Assembly: GCA_016209255.1 (NCBI GenBank)
Contig: JACQWL010000226.1
Coordinates: 1-32,329, forward strand
Direction of reading: 5' to 3'
DNA length: 32,329 nt
Origin: Verrucomicrobiota bacterium
Lineage (GTDB): Bacteria > Verrucomicrobiota > Verrucomicrobiia > Opitutales > Opitutaceae
In this document: in pieces, positions 1 through 8,028 of the stretch
Layout of the letters: each line of letters begins with the position of its first letter
Numbering within the stretch: the stretch's first letter is position 1
Translations under genes and position numbers: made by a program
Notes under the pieces: generated by a model
Databases searched by the model: none
Seen by the model: the letters and a program-made list of their open reading frames with translations, nothing else
Told to the model about the DNA's origin: nothing

Positions 1-81
1 GTAGAGCGTAAGCACGGGCGCGGGCAGGGTGGCGGAGCCGACCGCTGCCGGCAGGCCGCGTCCGACCGCGCTCAGCAGAAT
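1..81 (-). pseudogene. Continuation of the delta-60 repeat protein beyond an in-frame TAG
   Basis: Reading on the minus strand past the TAG at 82-84, the same frame stays open to the window edge and reads ILLSAVGRGL, then PAAVGSATLPAPVLTLY. From memory this matches the segment that normally follows in Opitutaceae exported proteins, of the type VLIRAVGPGLAxFGV...L. The conserved tail is therefore present but separated from the main ORF by one stop codon. The far end lies outside the window. This is a nonsense mutation, a base-call error, or less likely readthrough. The translation is direct; the family match is recalled, not searched. Confidence 0.7.
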
Positions 82-2916
82 CTAGCGCGGCGGCGCACCG
101 GCGCACACCACGCCGGCGATTTGGGGCGGACCGCCGGGCTCCACGCGGCTGCGGGCCGAGAAGTTGATCAGACGCGACCGGTTGGGGGCGACCGTGAGTG
201 TCGCGGGCTCGCTCGTGAAGGTCTGGCCGGCGATGGTCACGATGGCGCGATAGACGCCGGCCTGGTCGACCCGAACGGCCGGCAGCCGCAGCATCGCAGC
301 CGTCGCGCCCGCCAGCGTGGCACCGTCACGCGTCCACCGATACACGGCTGGCTGGGTCGTTCCAATCGCGACCTGAAAAAACGCATCGCGGCCGGCCACG
401 ACCGTCTGGCTGCGCGGGCCGGCGGTGATGCCGGCGACTTCCGTGGGCGCGAAGCGGGCGAGGGCAGAGCGCGGCTGTCCGTTGACCCGATCGAACGCGC
501 CGCCGAGCCACAGCCGGCCGTCCCCCGCGAGCAGGGCGGTCGCGGCGTAGCCGTTGCTTGACCCCTGGCGCAGTTGCGGCGCGAGATTCAGATCCGGCCA
601 GCCTTCGGCGTTGTAACGGCGCCCGTTCGAGAAAAATGATCCATCAGCGAGCCGGCGCGCGCCGCTCGCAATGGTTTCGGGCGGCGGCTGAAACGCCGGA
701 TCGACGGAGCCGTCGGCGCGCAGGCGGAGCACGCCGGCCTGCCAGCGGCCGCGCGTGATCGCGCTGCCGAAAACAAAAGCGCGGCCGTCCGGCAGGGGCA
801 GCGCGGCGTTCGGATAGTGGAGGGTGGCGAGATCGGGCGCGTAGGCGGCATCAGGTTTCCCGTCATCCAGCAGGCGCACCAGACCGGGACGCGCCTCGCC
901 GTCGACGCGCGAAAACGCACCCGCGACGAGCAGGCGGCCGCCGGCGAGGGGTTGCACGGCGTCGATGACATTCGGGCGGCCACCGCCGATCGGAATCGGC
1001 ATGACGACGTCGGCGGGAAGCGCCGCACCGGTGGCGTCCATCGGCAGGATGATGAAGCGAGTGAAGCGGGTGAACACCGTGGACAGCGTGGTGAGGCGCT
1101 GCCCGTCGGCGCCCAGCCAGATGAGTTTCAGGTTTTCTTCGCGATTGCTGTCGGGTTCGAACGCGGAGACGAGAATGCGGCCGTCGGGCATCGCCGCGTG
1201 CCAGTTGGTATTGATCGCTTCGAGCTTGGCGGGAAAGGCGAAGCTGGGGTCGACGCGGCCGTCGAGCTGCAGGCGCACGATTTGCGCGACGTAGCGGTGA
1301 AAGCCGTCTTCGAGGGCGGGACCGACCGTCATCTGCCGGACAATCATCCGACCGTCGGGCGGGGCGAAGAGCAGTTCGCCGGCGGAGGGCGCATACGCCG
1401 GATCGAGCGCACCGCTGGCGAGGAATCGCGCCAGTCCGGCGCGCGGCTGGCCATCGATGTGCGTAAACGTGCCCGCGGCAATCACACGTCCGGTGGAGTC
1501 GGTTTCGAGGCGGTTCACGGTGCCCGTGTAACGGTGGGTGATCGTCGTGCCGAATGGCGTGAGAGCGCCCGCGTCCGCTGAACTTATGGCGAGCGTCGGA
1601 TCGACCAACGTCGGACCAAGAAAAATTGGCGCGATGGCCGCGTCGGCGGGTGCCGTGGCGTCGAAGGGAATTCGGTAGAACGACGAGTTGAGCACGAGGG
1701 TGCCCTGGACCACGAGCACGCGGCCGTCGGCGAAAGCGGCGAGCAGCCGGTGACCTTCGCGGGCGCCGGGCACGCGGCGCAGATCGCGCTCGAGCTGGCC
1801 GTTGACGCCGAGGGTGAAGACGGCGGGCGCGCCCAGGGCGTTCGCCGCGCCGACGGTCGCTTCGACGGCGAGCCGGCCGGACGGGAGCGGTGCGATGCGC
1901 GAGATGGACTTGAGTCCCGGAATCTGGATCGCGTAGGTGCGGTCGGGCACGCCCGCCGGGGTGTAGCGCGTGAGATTGCCGTTGCCCGCGAGCACGCTGC
2001 CGTCGGGCTGCACCGCAAGCAGTGAATAGCTTGTGCCGGTTGTGGGGGGAGCGAAGCGCGCGTCGATGGCGCCGCTGGCGAGGAGACGCGTGAAGAAATA
2101 CGTCGTGCGCCCGAGAGGCTCGTACGCCACCGCGCTGACCACCAGCGAGCCGTCGGCCGCGGCGGCGACGGCGCTCACGTTGAGCGATGCCGATGAGAGC
2201 GCGGGCGCGAAAGTGGCGTCGAGCGTGCCGTCGGCGTTGAGCCGCGCGAGGCCGTTGCGCGCCTGTCCGCCGATCGCGCGAAACGCGCCCCAGACGAGCA
2301 CCCGGCCGTCCGGCAGCCGCGCAACTCGCGGGTAACCGTCAATGGGAAGCGCGGCGAACGCAGCGTCCTTGCGCCCGTCGGAGCGCAGCCGGATGAACTT
2401 CGCAACCGGAACGACGGGACGTACGACGACCCCCGAGCCGTCCGGTTCACCCGGCGACGTGATGACGGCGGGATCCACGGGGTCGACCGGCACCAGGGGA
2501 AATGGCGGTTCGATTTGCGGCGGGGTGACAACGGCAAAGCCGACGCTTGACCCGATCAGCGCGACGACGCGGCCGTCGGGCAGCGGCGCAACGTCAGTCA
2601 CACGCTCGTCAGCGGAGAGGTCGGAGGCGAACGCCGCATCGGCGGTTCCATCAACCCCGAGCCGGGCGAGGCCGGGGGCGGTGGAGCCGTTGACGTGGGT
2701 GAAGTTGCCGTGGGCGAGGGTCTGTCCGCCCGTCGCGGCCACATACGAGGCGATGAGCAACATCGGGGCGTCGTTGACGATCGCGGGCGCAACGACCGGA
2801 TCGAGCAACCACGCCTGTGCGTGGAGAACGGCCGGCGTCGCGGCGGCGATCAGGCAGAAAGCGGCGCACGACGTGCGCCGAATGGCGCTCAAAATCTGCA
2901 TGGCAAACTGCAACAT
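82..2916 (-). CDS. Exported delta-60-repeat (beta-propeller-like) protein with Ig-like C-terminus, cut by a TAG
   Basis: The protein is about 944 aa when started at the ATG at 2916 (MLQFAMQIL); a second ATG lies at 2901. The longer ORF in the track runs into the response regulator and lacks a signal peptide. Residues 1-34 form a signal peptide ending near AVLHAQ. About a dozen delta-60-type repeats follow, with the pattern LPDGRVLVxGxF...G..R.GLARL..DGTLDATFAP. Near the end is an Ig-like domain (GPRSQTVVAGRDAFFQVAIG, then WTRDGATLAGAT) and the motif SRLINFSARSRV. Such proteins are secreted or surface-bound; binding or adhesion is plausible but the substrate is unknown. The gene follows the kinase-regulator pair in the same direction after a 71-bp gap. 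Its normal C-terminal continuation lies beyond the TAG at 82-84, so the product is probably truncated. Confidence 0.85.
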   Translation of the reverse strand: MLQFAMQILSAIRRTSCAAFCLIAAATPAVLHAQAWLLDPVVAPAIVNDAPMLLIASYVAATGGQTLAHGNFTHVNGSTAPGLARLGVDGTADAAFASDLSADERVTDVAPLPDGRVVALIGSSVGFAVVTPPQIEPPFPLVPVDPVDPAVITSPGEPDGSGVVVRPVVPVAKFIRLRSDGRKDAAFAALPIDGYPRVARLPDGRVLVWGAFRAIGGQARNGLARLNADGTLDATFAPALSSASLNVSAVAAAADGSLVVSAVAYEPLGRTTYFFTRLLASGAIDARFAPPTTGTSYSLLAVQPDGSVLAGNGNLTRYTPAGVPDRTYAIQIPGLKSISRIAPLPSGRLAVEATVGAANALGAPAVFTLGVNGQLERDLRRVPGAREGHRLLAAFADGRVLVVQGTLVLNSSFYRIPFDATAPADAAIAPIFLGPTLVDPTLAISSADAGALTPFGTTITHRYTGTVNRLETDSTGRVIAAGTFTHIDGQPRAGLARFLASGALDPAYAPSAGELLFAPPDGRMIVRQMTVGPALEDGFHRYVAQIVRLQLDGRVDPSFAFPAKLEAINTNWHAAMPDGRILVSAFEPDSNREENLKLIWLGADGQRLTTLSTVFTRFTRFIILPMDATGAALPADVVMPIPIGGGRPNVIDAVQPLAGGRLLVAGAFSRVDGEARPGLVRLLDDGKPDAAYAPDLATLHYPNAALPLPDGRAFVFGSAITRGRWQAGVLRLRADGSVDPAFQPPPETIASGARRLADGSFFSNGRRYNAEGWPDLNLAPQLRQGSSNGYAATALLAGDGRLWLGGAFDRVNGQPRSALARFAPTEVAGITAGPRSQTVVAGRDAFFQVAIGTTQPAVYRWTRDGATLAGATAAMLRLPAVRVDQAGVYRAIVTIAGQTFTSEPATLTVAPNRSRLINFSARSRVEPGGPPQIAGVVCAGAPPR

Positions 2917-2987
2917 AATCGCGACAGCGCCCCAACGCAATGGCCTAGTCGGCGGGACGTCCGGCCCGCAGCGGTTGCACACCGCCC

Positions 2988-3644
2988 TCAGCGCCGCTGG
3001 TCCTGCGCGTAGATCACCGCCGCCTCGGCCCGGCGGGAGACGTGAAGTTTCTCGAAGATGGTGCTGAGGTAATTCTTCACCGTCTTCTCGCTCAGCCCGA
3101 GTTTTGCGCCCGCCTCCTTGTTCGTGCACCCGTCGGCGATCAACGCGAGCACCCGCCGCTCCTGGGGCGAAAGCGAGCCAAGCGGGTCGCGCCCGCTGCC
3201 CGTGGCCTTCAGCAGCTGCATCACCCGCGCAGTGACGGCGGGATCGAGAATGGATTTGCCCGCGGCAACATCGCGAATCGCCTGAATCAGCCCGCGGCCA
3301 TCGATCTCCTTCAGCAAGTAGCCTTGCGCGCCGGCACTAATCGCCTCGGCCACCATCGCATCATCGACCGCGGAGGTGAGAATCAAGACGCGGGTCTCGG
3401 GCACGCGTTTCAAAATCTGCCGGCACGCCTCGAACCCGGTGCCGTCGGGCAGCCGGATGTCGAGCAGCGTCACGTCGGGGCGCAGCCGAACGCAGGCTTC
3501 GACCCCGGTGGCGACGTTCGCGGCCTCGGCCACGACTTGGAGCGCTGGCTCCGTGCCGAGCAGGGCGCGGAGACCCATGCGCACGACCTCGCTGTCGTCG
3601 ATGATCGCGACGGTGATCCGGGGTTTTTCCTCGTCCGTCGTCAC
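2988..3644 (-). CDS. NarL/FixJ-type response regulator
   Basis: The 218-aa protein has a receiver domain and a LuxR-type DNA-binding domain. Receiver landmarks are the acidic pair D16-D17 (IIDDSE), the phospho-acceptor D62 (LLDIRLPDG), T90 in LILTSA and K112 in YLLKEID. The helix-turn-helix runs from about residue 155 to 205 (LSPQERRVLALIADG, then KTVKNYLSTIFEKL). The start is GTG at 3644, inside ATGTGA, so it overlaps the kinase stop by 4 bp (GTGA) and translation is probably coupled. It should be phosphorylated by the kinase next to it and act as a transcription factor. The exported repeat protein just downstream is an obvious but unproven target or co-transcribed partner. Confidence 0.93.
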   Translation of the reverse strand: MTTDEEKPRITVAIIDDSEVVRMGLRALLGTEPALQVVAEAANVATGVEACVRLRPDVTLLDIRLPDGTGFEACRQILKRVPETRVLILTSAVDDAMVAEAISAGAQGYLLKEIDGRGLIQAIRDVAAGKSILDPAVTARVMQLLKATGSGRDPLGSLSPQERRVLALIADGCTNKEAGAKLGLSEKTVKNYLSTIFEKLHVSRRAEAAVIYAQDQRR

Positions 3645-4699
3645 ATCGGGGTGGAGTCGAGGATGGGAAGCGTGGCGAGGACGCGCGCGCCCTCGCCGGG
3701 CCGGCTCGTCACGCGCAGCGTCGCGCCGAGCTGCTCCGCGCGCGCCTGCATGTTGGCGAGGCCATGGCCCCCGTCGCGTCGCGCCGCGGAGTCGAAGCCG
3801 GCGCCGTTGTCCTGGATGAGCAGGCAGACCTCCTGATCGCTCTTGTGCACACGCAACGTCACGACGGAGGCTCCGCCATGGCGGAGCGCGTTGCTCACGG
3901 CCTCGCGGGCGATTTGCAGGGCCTGCAGGCTTTGCTCGGCGCTGAGCATGGCCGCCGCCTCGTCGTCGATCTTGATGTCGAAGCGTGCGTCGCGACCAGC
4001 CTGCAAATCGAGCAGCAGGGCGCCGAGGGCGTGCGAAAATCCGCCCCGGCGCAGATTTTCCGGCGCGAGCCCCGTGATGTAGGCGCGCACATCGCGAATG
4101 GTTTCGTTGAGACCGGCGCGCGTCTGCTCCAGCCGCCGATCGGCCTCGTCGGGATCGCTCTTCACGAGCGCACGCACCGACTCCAGCGTGAGCCCGATGG
4201 CGTAGAGGGACTGGATGATGCCGTCGTGCAAATCGCGCCCGATCCGGATTTTTTCGTCGACCGACTGGGTGAGCAGCTGCTGCTTCAACTGGGCGTCCTC
4301 CTCGGCCCGGCGTCGCACGTCGCGTTCGCGGGTCAGCTCCGCACCCTGCGCGACCGACGTTTCCGCGAGCATCGCGAGCGTCTTGATCTCGGATCGGGCG
4401 GTGGCATACGGCGGCGCCGAATCGGCGGAGCGCCCGCGCCGGAACGCGAGGCTGAAGATGAGCGTGACCGCCAGTGCGAAGGCGACGAGCGCCAGCGCCA
4501 GGGCGAGGCGCGGTGGCAGGGCGGCCAGTCGTGCGGTCGCTCCCGGGCTGGGCGGTGGAGTGGCGGCGTCCACGGTGACGGTGCGTTGGCTCGGGGCGGA
4601 GGCGTGCAGCCCGCGCCAGGCGGGCATGGCCAGCAGCGCCACGAGTGCGGCGAGCACGACGAGCAGACCCATTCCCAGGATGCGTGGCAGCGCGTTCAT
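3641..4699 (-). CDS. Membrane sensor histidine kinase, NarX/DesK-like (HisKA_3)
   Basis: With ATG 4699 (MNALPRIL) the protein has 352 aa. This start has GGGTGA a few bases upstream; ATG 4714 and GTG 4735 are possible but lack such a site. Two transmembrane segments (about residues 6-27 and 64-86) flank a short Pro/Ala-rich outside loop of only about 35 residues, so there is no obvious ligand domain. A coiled stretch leads to the HisKA_3 dimerisation helix with the phospho-acceptor His158 in GRDLHDGIIQSLYAIGL. The ATPase domain has the N box (REAVSNALRHGG), G1 (DNGAGFD) and G2 (GHGLANMQARAEQLG). It should phosphorylate the regulator encoded directly downstream. It is divergent from metG across an 87-bp gap. 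Confidence 0.93.
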   Translation of the reverse strand: MNALPRILGMGLLVVLAALVALLAMPAWRGLHASAPSQRTVTVDAATPPPSPGATARLAALPPRLALALALVAFALAVTLIFSLAFRRGRSADSAPPYATARSEIKTLAMLAETSVAQGAELTRERDVRRRAEEDAQLKQQLLTQSVDEKIRIGRDLHDGIIQSLYAIGLTLESVRALVKSDPDEADRRLEQTRAGLNETIRDVRAYITGLAPENLRRGGFSHALGALLLDLQAGRDARFDIKIDDEAAAMLSAEQSLQALQIAREAVSNALRHGGASVVTLRVHKSDQEVCLLIQDNGAGFDSAARRDGGHGLANMQARAEQLGATLRVTSRPGEGARVLATLPILDSTPM

Positions 4700-4786
4700 C
4701 GAATCACCCGGCATGCTGCCGGCCGAAACCGGCACGTCAAAACTTTCGACATTTCACCCGGGGCGGGTTTTGTTGCCCGGCTCTGC

Positions 4787-6316
4787 ATGAAGTCCTTCTA
4801 CATCACGACCGCCATCGACTATGTGAACGGTTCGCCCCACCTGGGCCACGCCTATGAAAAGGTGCTGACCGACGTCATCGCCCGGTTCCGGCGGCAGATG
4901 GGAGATCGGGTGAATTTCCTCACCGGCACGGACGAGCACGGGCAAAAGGTGCAGGCGAGCGCGCGCGAGCGGGGCATCGAGCCGCAGCAATACGTCGATG
5001 AGATCGCCGCGGAGTTTCGCGCGCTTTATGACCGGCTCGAGGTGTCCTACGACGATTTCATCCGCACGACCGAGCCGCGGCACAAGCAGGTTGTCCGGGA
5101 CTTCCTGCAGCGCCTCTACGATGCGGGCGAAATCTACCAGGCCGAATACCACGGGTTTTACAGCACGCGGCAGGAGCAATTCCTGCAGGAAAAGGATCGG
5201 CTGCCCGATGGCTCGTGGCCGGAGATCTTCGGCGAGGTCACGGAGATCGTAGAGCCGAATTACTTCTTCCGGCTGCGCAAGCACCAGGACTGGCTGGTCG
5301 ACTACCTGCACACGCACGAGGACTTTATTTTTCCGCGCTACCGGCAGAAGCAGGTGCTCGAGTTCCTGAAGGAGCCGTTGAACGATCTCTGCATCTCGCG
5401 GCCGAAGGAGCGGCTGGAATGGGGCATCCCGCTGCCGTTCGACGAAAACTACGTGACGTACGTCTGGTTCGATGCGCTGCTCAACTACTACTCCGGCGTC
5501 GTCGACAAGGGGCTCTGGCCGGCCGACTACAACGTCATCGGCAAGGACATTCTGGTGCCGCCGCACGCGGTTTACTGGCCGATCATGCTCCACGCGTCGG
5601 GCCTGCCGCCGCCAAAGGCGCTGCTCGTGCACGGGTGGTGGCTGCAAAGCGGCGCCAAGATGTCGAAAAGCACCGGTGAGACGGTCAACCCGCTCGAACT
5701 CATCGAGCGATTCGGGGTCGATGCCTTCCGCTATTTTCTCATTCGCGAGATGAACGTCGGGCAGGACAGCGAGTTCACCGTCGAGCAGTTCTTCGTCCGT
5801 TACAACAGCGAGCTCGCCAACAATCTCGGCAACCTCGTCAACCGCGCGCTCAACATGACGACGCGCTTCGCCGCCGGCGTCCTGCCCGCCGCCGGGGCGA
5901 TCGAGGATTACGAACGCGAACTGCATGACCTCTGGCCGAAGACATGCGATGAGGTCATCGCGCTGTGCGAGGGATTTCAGTTTCACACCGCCCTGGAGCG
6001 TACGATCGGTTTCGTGACCGCGACCAACGCCTACATCGAGAAGCGCGCACCGTGGAAGCTGGGCAAATCGATCGCGGCGACGGATCAGGAGCGGCTGCGC
6101 ACGGCCCTCGCCACGATTGCCGAGGCGTTGCGGCTCGCGGTCGCGCTGCTGCAGCACGTCATGCCCGCGACCACGGCAAAAATCAACGAAGTGCTCGGTT
6201 ATGTGCCGGGTCCGGACTGGCGCCGTGAACTGGATTGGGGCACGAAGTTGAACGGCGCGAAGGTCGCGGCGGCCCTGGTGCTGTTCCCGCGGCCGCAGCC
6301 GCCGAAGGCGGCGTAA
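4787..6316 (+). CDS. metG: Methionyl-tRNA synthetase
   Basis: This cytoplasmic class I synthetase charges tRNA-Met for initiation and elongation. The track ORF is too long; ATG 4787 (MKSFYITTAIDYVNGSPHLG) gives 509 aa and begins at the conserved Rossmann strand. The HIGH motif is HLGH (residues 18-21) and the KMSKS loop is KMSKS (about 291-295). The connective region reads YHGFYSTRQEQFL and has none of the zinc-binding CxxC pairs of E. coli MetG, like the zinc-free alphaproteobacterial/mitochondrial type. The C-terminal EMAP-type tRNA-binding domain of long forms is also missing, so this is the compact form. The gene ends PPKAA followed by TAA, inside a local duplication and symmetrical repeat that separate it from menF. 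Confidence 0.97.
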   Translation: MKSFYITTAIDYVNGSPHLGHAYEKVLTDVIARFRRQMGDRVNFLTGTDEHGQKVQASARERGIEPQQYVDEIAAEFRALYDRLEVSYDDFIRTTEPRHKQVVRDFLQRLYDAGEIYQAEYHGFYSTRQEQFLQEKDRLPDGSWPEIFGEVTEIVEPNYFFRLRKHQDWLVDYLHTHEDFIFPRYRQKQVLEFLKEPLNDLCISRPKERLEWGIPLPFDENYVTYVWFDALLNYYSGVVDKGLWPADYNVIGKDILVPPHAVYWPIMLHASGLPPPKALLVHGWWLQSGAKMSKSTGETVNPLELIERFGVDAFRYFLIREMNVGQDSEFTVEQFFVRYNSELANNLGNLVNRALNMTTRFAAGVLPAAGAIEDYERELHDLWPKTCDEVIALCEGFQFHTALERTIGFVTATNAYIEKRAPWKLGKSIAATDQERLRTALATIAEALRLAVALLQHVMPATTAKINEVLGYVPGPDWRRELDWGTKLNGAKVAAALVLFPRPQPPKAA

Positions 6317-6392
6317 TCTTTCTCTTTCCTCCTTCTCTTAATCCCTGGTCGCCTTTGGCGCCGCCGAAGGCGGGTAAACTTTCTCCTGTTCC
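6298..6392 (+). repeat. Short direct duplication of the metG 3' end
   Basis: The sequence GCCGCCGAAGGCGG followed by GTAATCTTTCTC (6298-6329, covering the metG stop) recurs at 6360-6392 as GCCGCCGAAGGCGG followed by GTAAACTTTCTCC. One base is missing and a few differ. The copies are about 62 bp apart, so the end of metG and its pyrimidine tract appear locally duplicated in the metG-menF spacer. Confidence 0.6.
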
Positions 6393-6438
6393 GACCAACC
6401 TGACGAAAGAGAAAGATAAAGAGGAAAGACGAAAGATT
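6315..6438. repeat. Pyrimidine/purine inverted repeat filling the metG-menF spacer
   Basis: The left arm AATCTTTCTCTTTCCTCC (6315-6332) overlaps the metG stop. The right arm GAGGAAAGACGAAAGATT (6421-6438) ends three bases before the menF ATG. The reverse complement of the right arm differs from the left arm by only a few bases, so one strand of the spacer is pyrimidine-rich at the left and purine-rich at the right. In RNA this would form a long stem holding the menF ribosome-binding region. It may be a dispersed palindromic element or a processing/terminator structure; no canonical U-tract terminator is present. Confidence 0.5.
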
Positions 6439-6441
6439 CTC

Positions 6442-7908
6442 ATGACCATCCTTCCCCTGCAACCCGCCGAGCACGCCTCGCCCGAGGCGTTGCGGGCGTT
6501 TTTGGGCCAGTGCCGGGACGCGGCGCGCCGGGACGGCCACGCCAAGCTGGTGAGCATCTCGCTGGCCGTCGACGCGCTCGATCCGCTGGCGGTGCTGGAG
6601 TCGATCTTCGAGCCGCACGAACCGCATTTCTACACCGAGCGGCCCACGATCGAAAGCGCGATCGCCGGCGCCGAAATCGCCGCCGCGTACGAGACCAGTG
6701 GCCCGAGTCGCTTCGCGAGCGTACAAGGCTGGATCGATGACACGCTGGCGCACACGATTGCGGTCGGCGACGTCAACGCACCGTTTGGCGGACCGCATTT
6801 TTTTGCCGGGTTCACCTTTCGCGACGAGGTCGAGCCCGGGGAGCCGTTTCCGGCGGCGTTCATTTTCGTCCCGCGGTGGCAGGTGGCGCTGGCCGGGGCC
6901 ACGACGACGGCGGTGGCCAATCTCCTCGTCGCCGCCGACGCGGATCTCGCCGCCCTGACAGAGCGCGTCTGGCGGGCGCACGGAAAATTTTCCCGGTTTG
7001 AATATCGGGAAAACGGTGGCACGAGTGCCCCGCCTGTAGGTTTGGGGCAAAGGGATGAGCCTCACGGGCACGACGCCCGAGCCACCGCCGCCGCCTTCAC
7101 GACCCGCGAGGCGGGCGACTATCGCGCCGCCGTCGCGCAGGCAATCGCACGCGTGGAGGCGGGGGAGTTTCGGAAAATTGTCCTCGCCCGCGCGCAGGAT
7201 GTGGCGTCGGCGCAGGCGCTCCACCCGTTGCGGCTGCTGAACGGCCTGCGGCAGCGGTTTCCCGATTGCTACTCGTTCTCGTTCGCGAACGGCCGCGGCC
7301 CGAGCTTCATCGGCGCCAGTCCCGAGCGACTCGTGCGCGTGAGCAAGGGCGTGCTCGAAACCGAGGCGCTCGCGGGCTCGGCGCGCCGCGGCACGACCGC
7401 CAGCGAGGACGCCGCGCTGGCGTCCGCGCTGCTGCGCAGCGAGAAAGACATCCGCGAGCAGCGCGAAGTGCTCGACGACATTGTGGCGCGATTGACGCCA
7501 CTCGGCCTGACCCTGGAATTTCCGGCGCATCCGCAGGTGCGGCGGCTGGCCAACGTCCAGCATCTGCACACCCCGGTGTGCGCGATGCTGCCGGAAGGCG
7601 TGCGGCTGCTCGATGTGCTGGCGGCGATGCACCCGACACCGGCGGTCGGCGGCAGTCCGCGCGAAGCGGCGGTGGCGCGCATTCGCGAACTGGAGGGCTT
7701 TCCACGCGGGCTCTACGCCGGCGCGCTCGGCTGGCTCAACACGCGCGGGGGGGGCGAATTTTTTGTCGGCATCCGCTCGGCGCTGGTCGAGGGCTCCCGG
7801 GCCCGGACCTACGCCGGCGCGGGTATTGTTGCCGGCTCGACGCCGGAAAAGGAGTTTGCCGAAACGGAATTGAAGTTTAAGGCCATGCTCGACGCCCTGG
7901 TCGTGTAA
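6442..7908 (+). CDS. menF: Isochorismate synthase
   Basis: The 488-aa enzyme converts chorismate to isochorismate, the first committed step of classical menaquinone synthesis. ATG 6442 (MTILPLQPAEH) is chosen because the track ORF upstream runs through metG and the repeat spacer. The C-terminal chorismate-binding domain has EFRKIVLARAQD (about residue 240), FIGASPERLV, ETEALAGSARRG (about 305), HLHTPVCAML, HPTPAVGG and YAGAGIVAGSTPEKEF, all family motifs. The N-terminal part is weakly conserved. Between the two lies an odd 24-residue stretch (about 192-215, including HGHDARATA) encoded by a palindromic element annotated separately. menD follows after 120 bp, which supports menF over anthranilate or salicylate synthase. 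Confidence 0.93.
   Translation: MTILPLQPAEHASPEALRAFLGQCRDAARRDGHAKLVSISLAVDALDPLAVLESIFEPHEPHFYTERPTIESAIAGAEIAAAYETSGPSRFASVQGWIDDTLAHTIAVGDVNAPFGGPHFFAGFTFRDEVEPGEPFPAAFIFVPRWQVALAGATTTAVANLLVAADADLAALTERVWRAHGKFSRFEYRENGGTSAPPVGLGQRDEPHGHDARATAAAFTTREAGDYRAAVAQAIARVEAGEFRKIVLARAQDVASAQALHPLRLLNGLRQRFPDCYSFSFANGRGPSFIGASPERLVRVSKGVLETEALAGSARRGTTASEDAALASALLRSEKDIREQREVLDDIVARLTPLGLTLEFPAHPQVRRLANVQHLHTPVCAMLPEGVRLLDVLAAMHPTPAVGGSPREAAVARIRELEGFPRGLYAGALGWLNTRGGGEFFVGIRSALVEGSRARTYAGAGIVAGSTPEKEFAETELKFKAMLDALVV
7015..7086 (+). repeat. Palindromic element inserted in frame within menF
   Basis: The element begins GGTGGCACGAGTGCCCCGCC and ends GGGCACGACGCCCGAGCCACC in two overlapping pieces; the ends pair as an imperfect 23-bp inverted repeat with about 16 exact matches plus several G-T pairs. 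It is 72 bp, a multiple of three, and keeps the menF frame. The encoded peptide contains HGHDARATA, a word I recall in many unrelated Verrucomicrobiota proteins, which suggests a dispersed repeat. It sits in the variable linker between the N-terminal region and the catalytic domain, where an insertion can be tolerated. This resembles the Rickettsia palindromic elements that insert in frame into genes. Confidence 0.6.
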
Positions 7909-7933
7909 TCCCTTTCTGCCGTGAGAATCCTTT

Positions 7934-7966
7934 GTCCCATGCTCGTTTTTCCCGCCGAGATGGGAC
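7934..7966 (+). terminator. Hairpin with short T-run between menF and menD
   Basis: GTCCCAT (7934-7940) pairs with ATGGGAC (7960-7966), and inside it CTCG pairs with CGAG after a one-base bulge, leaving a 10-base loop. The stem is followed by GTTTTC. This could be a weak intrinsic terminator for menF or a processing hairpin. The T-run is short, so readthrough into menD is likely. Confidence 0.4.
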
Positions 7967-8028
7967 GTTTTCAAATGGGTTTGGCGCTGGCGCAGCGTCC
8001 GACGGAACCACGAAAAAACTAGGGCGCC

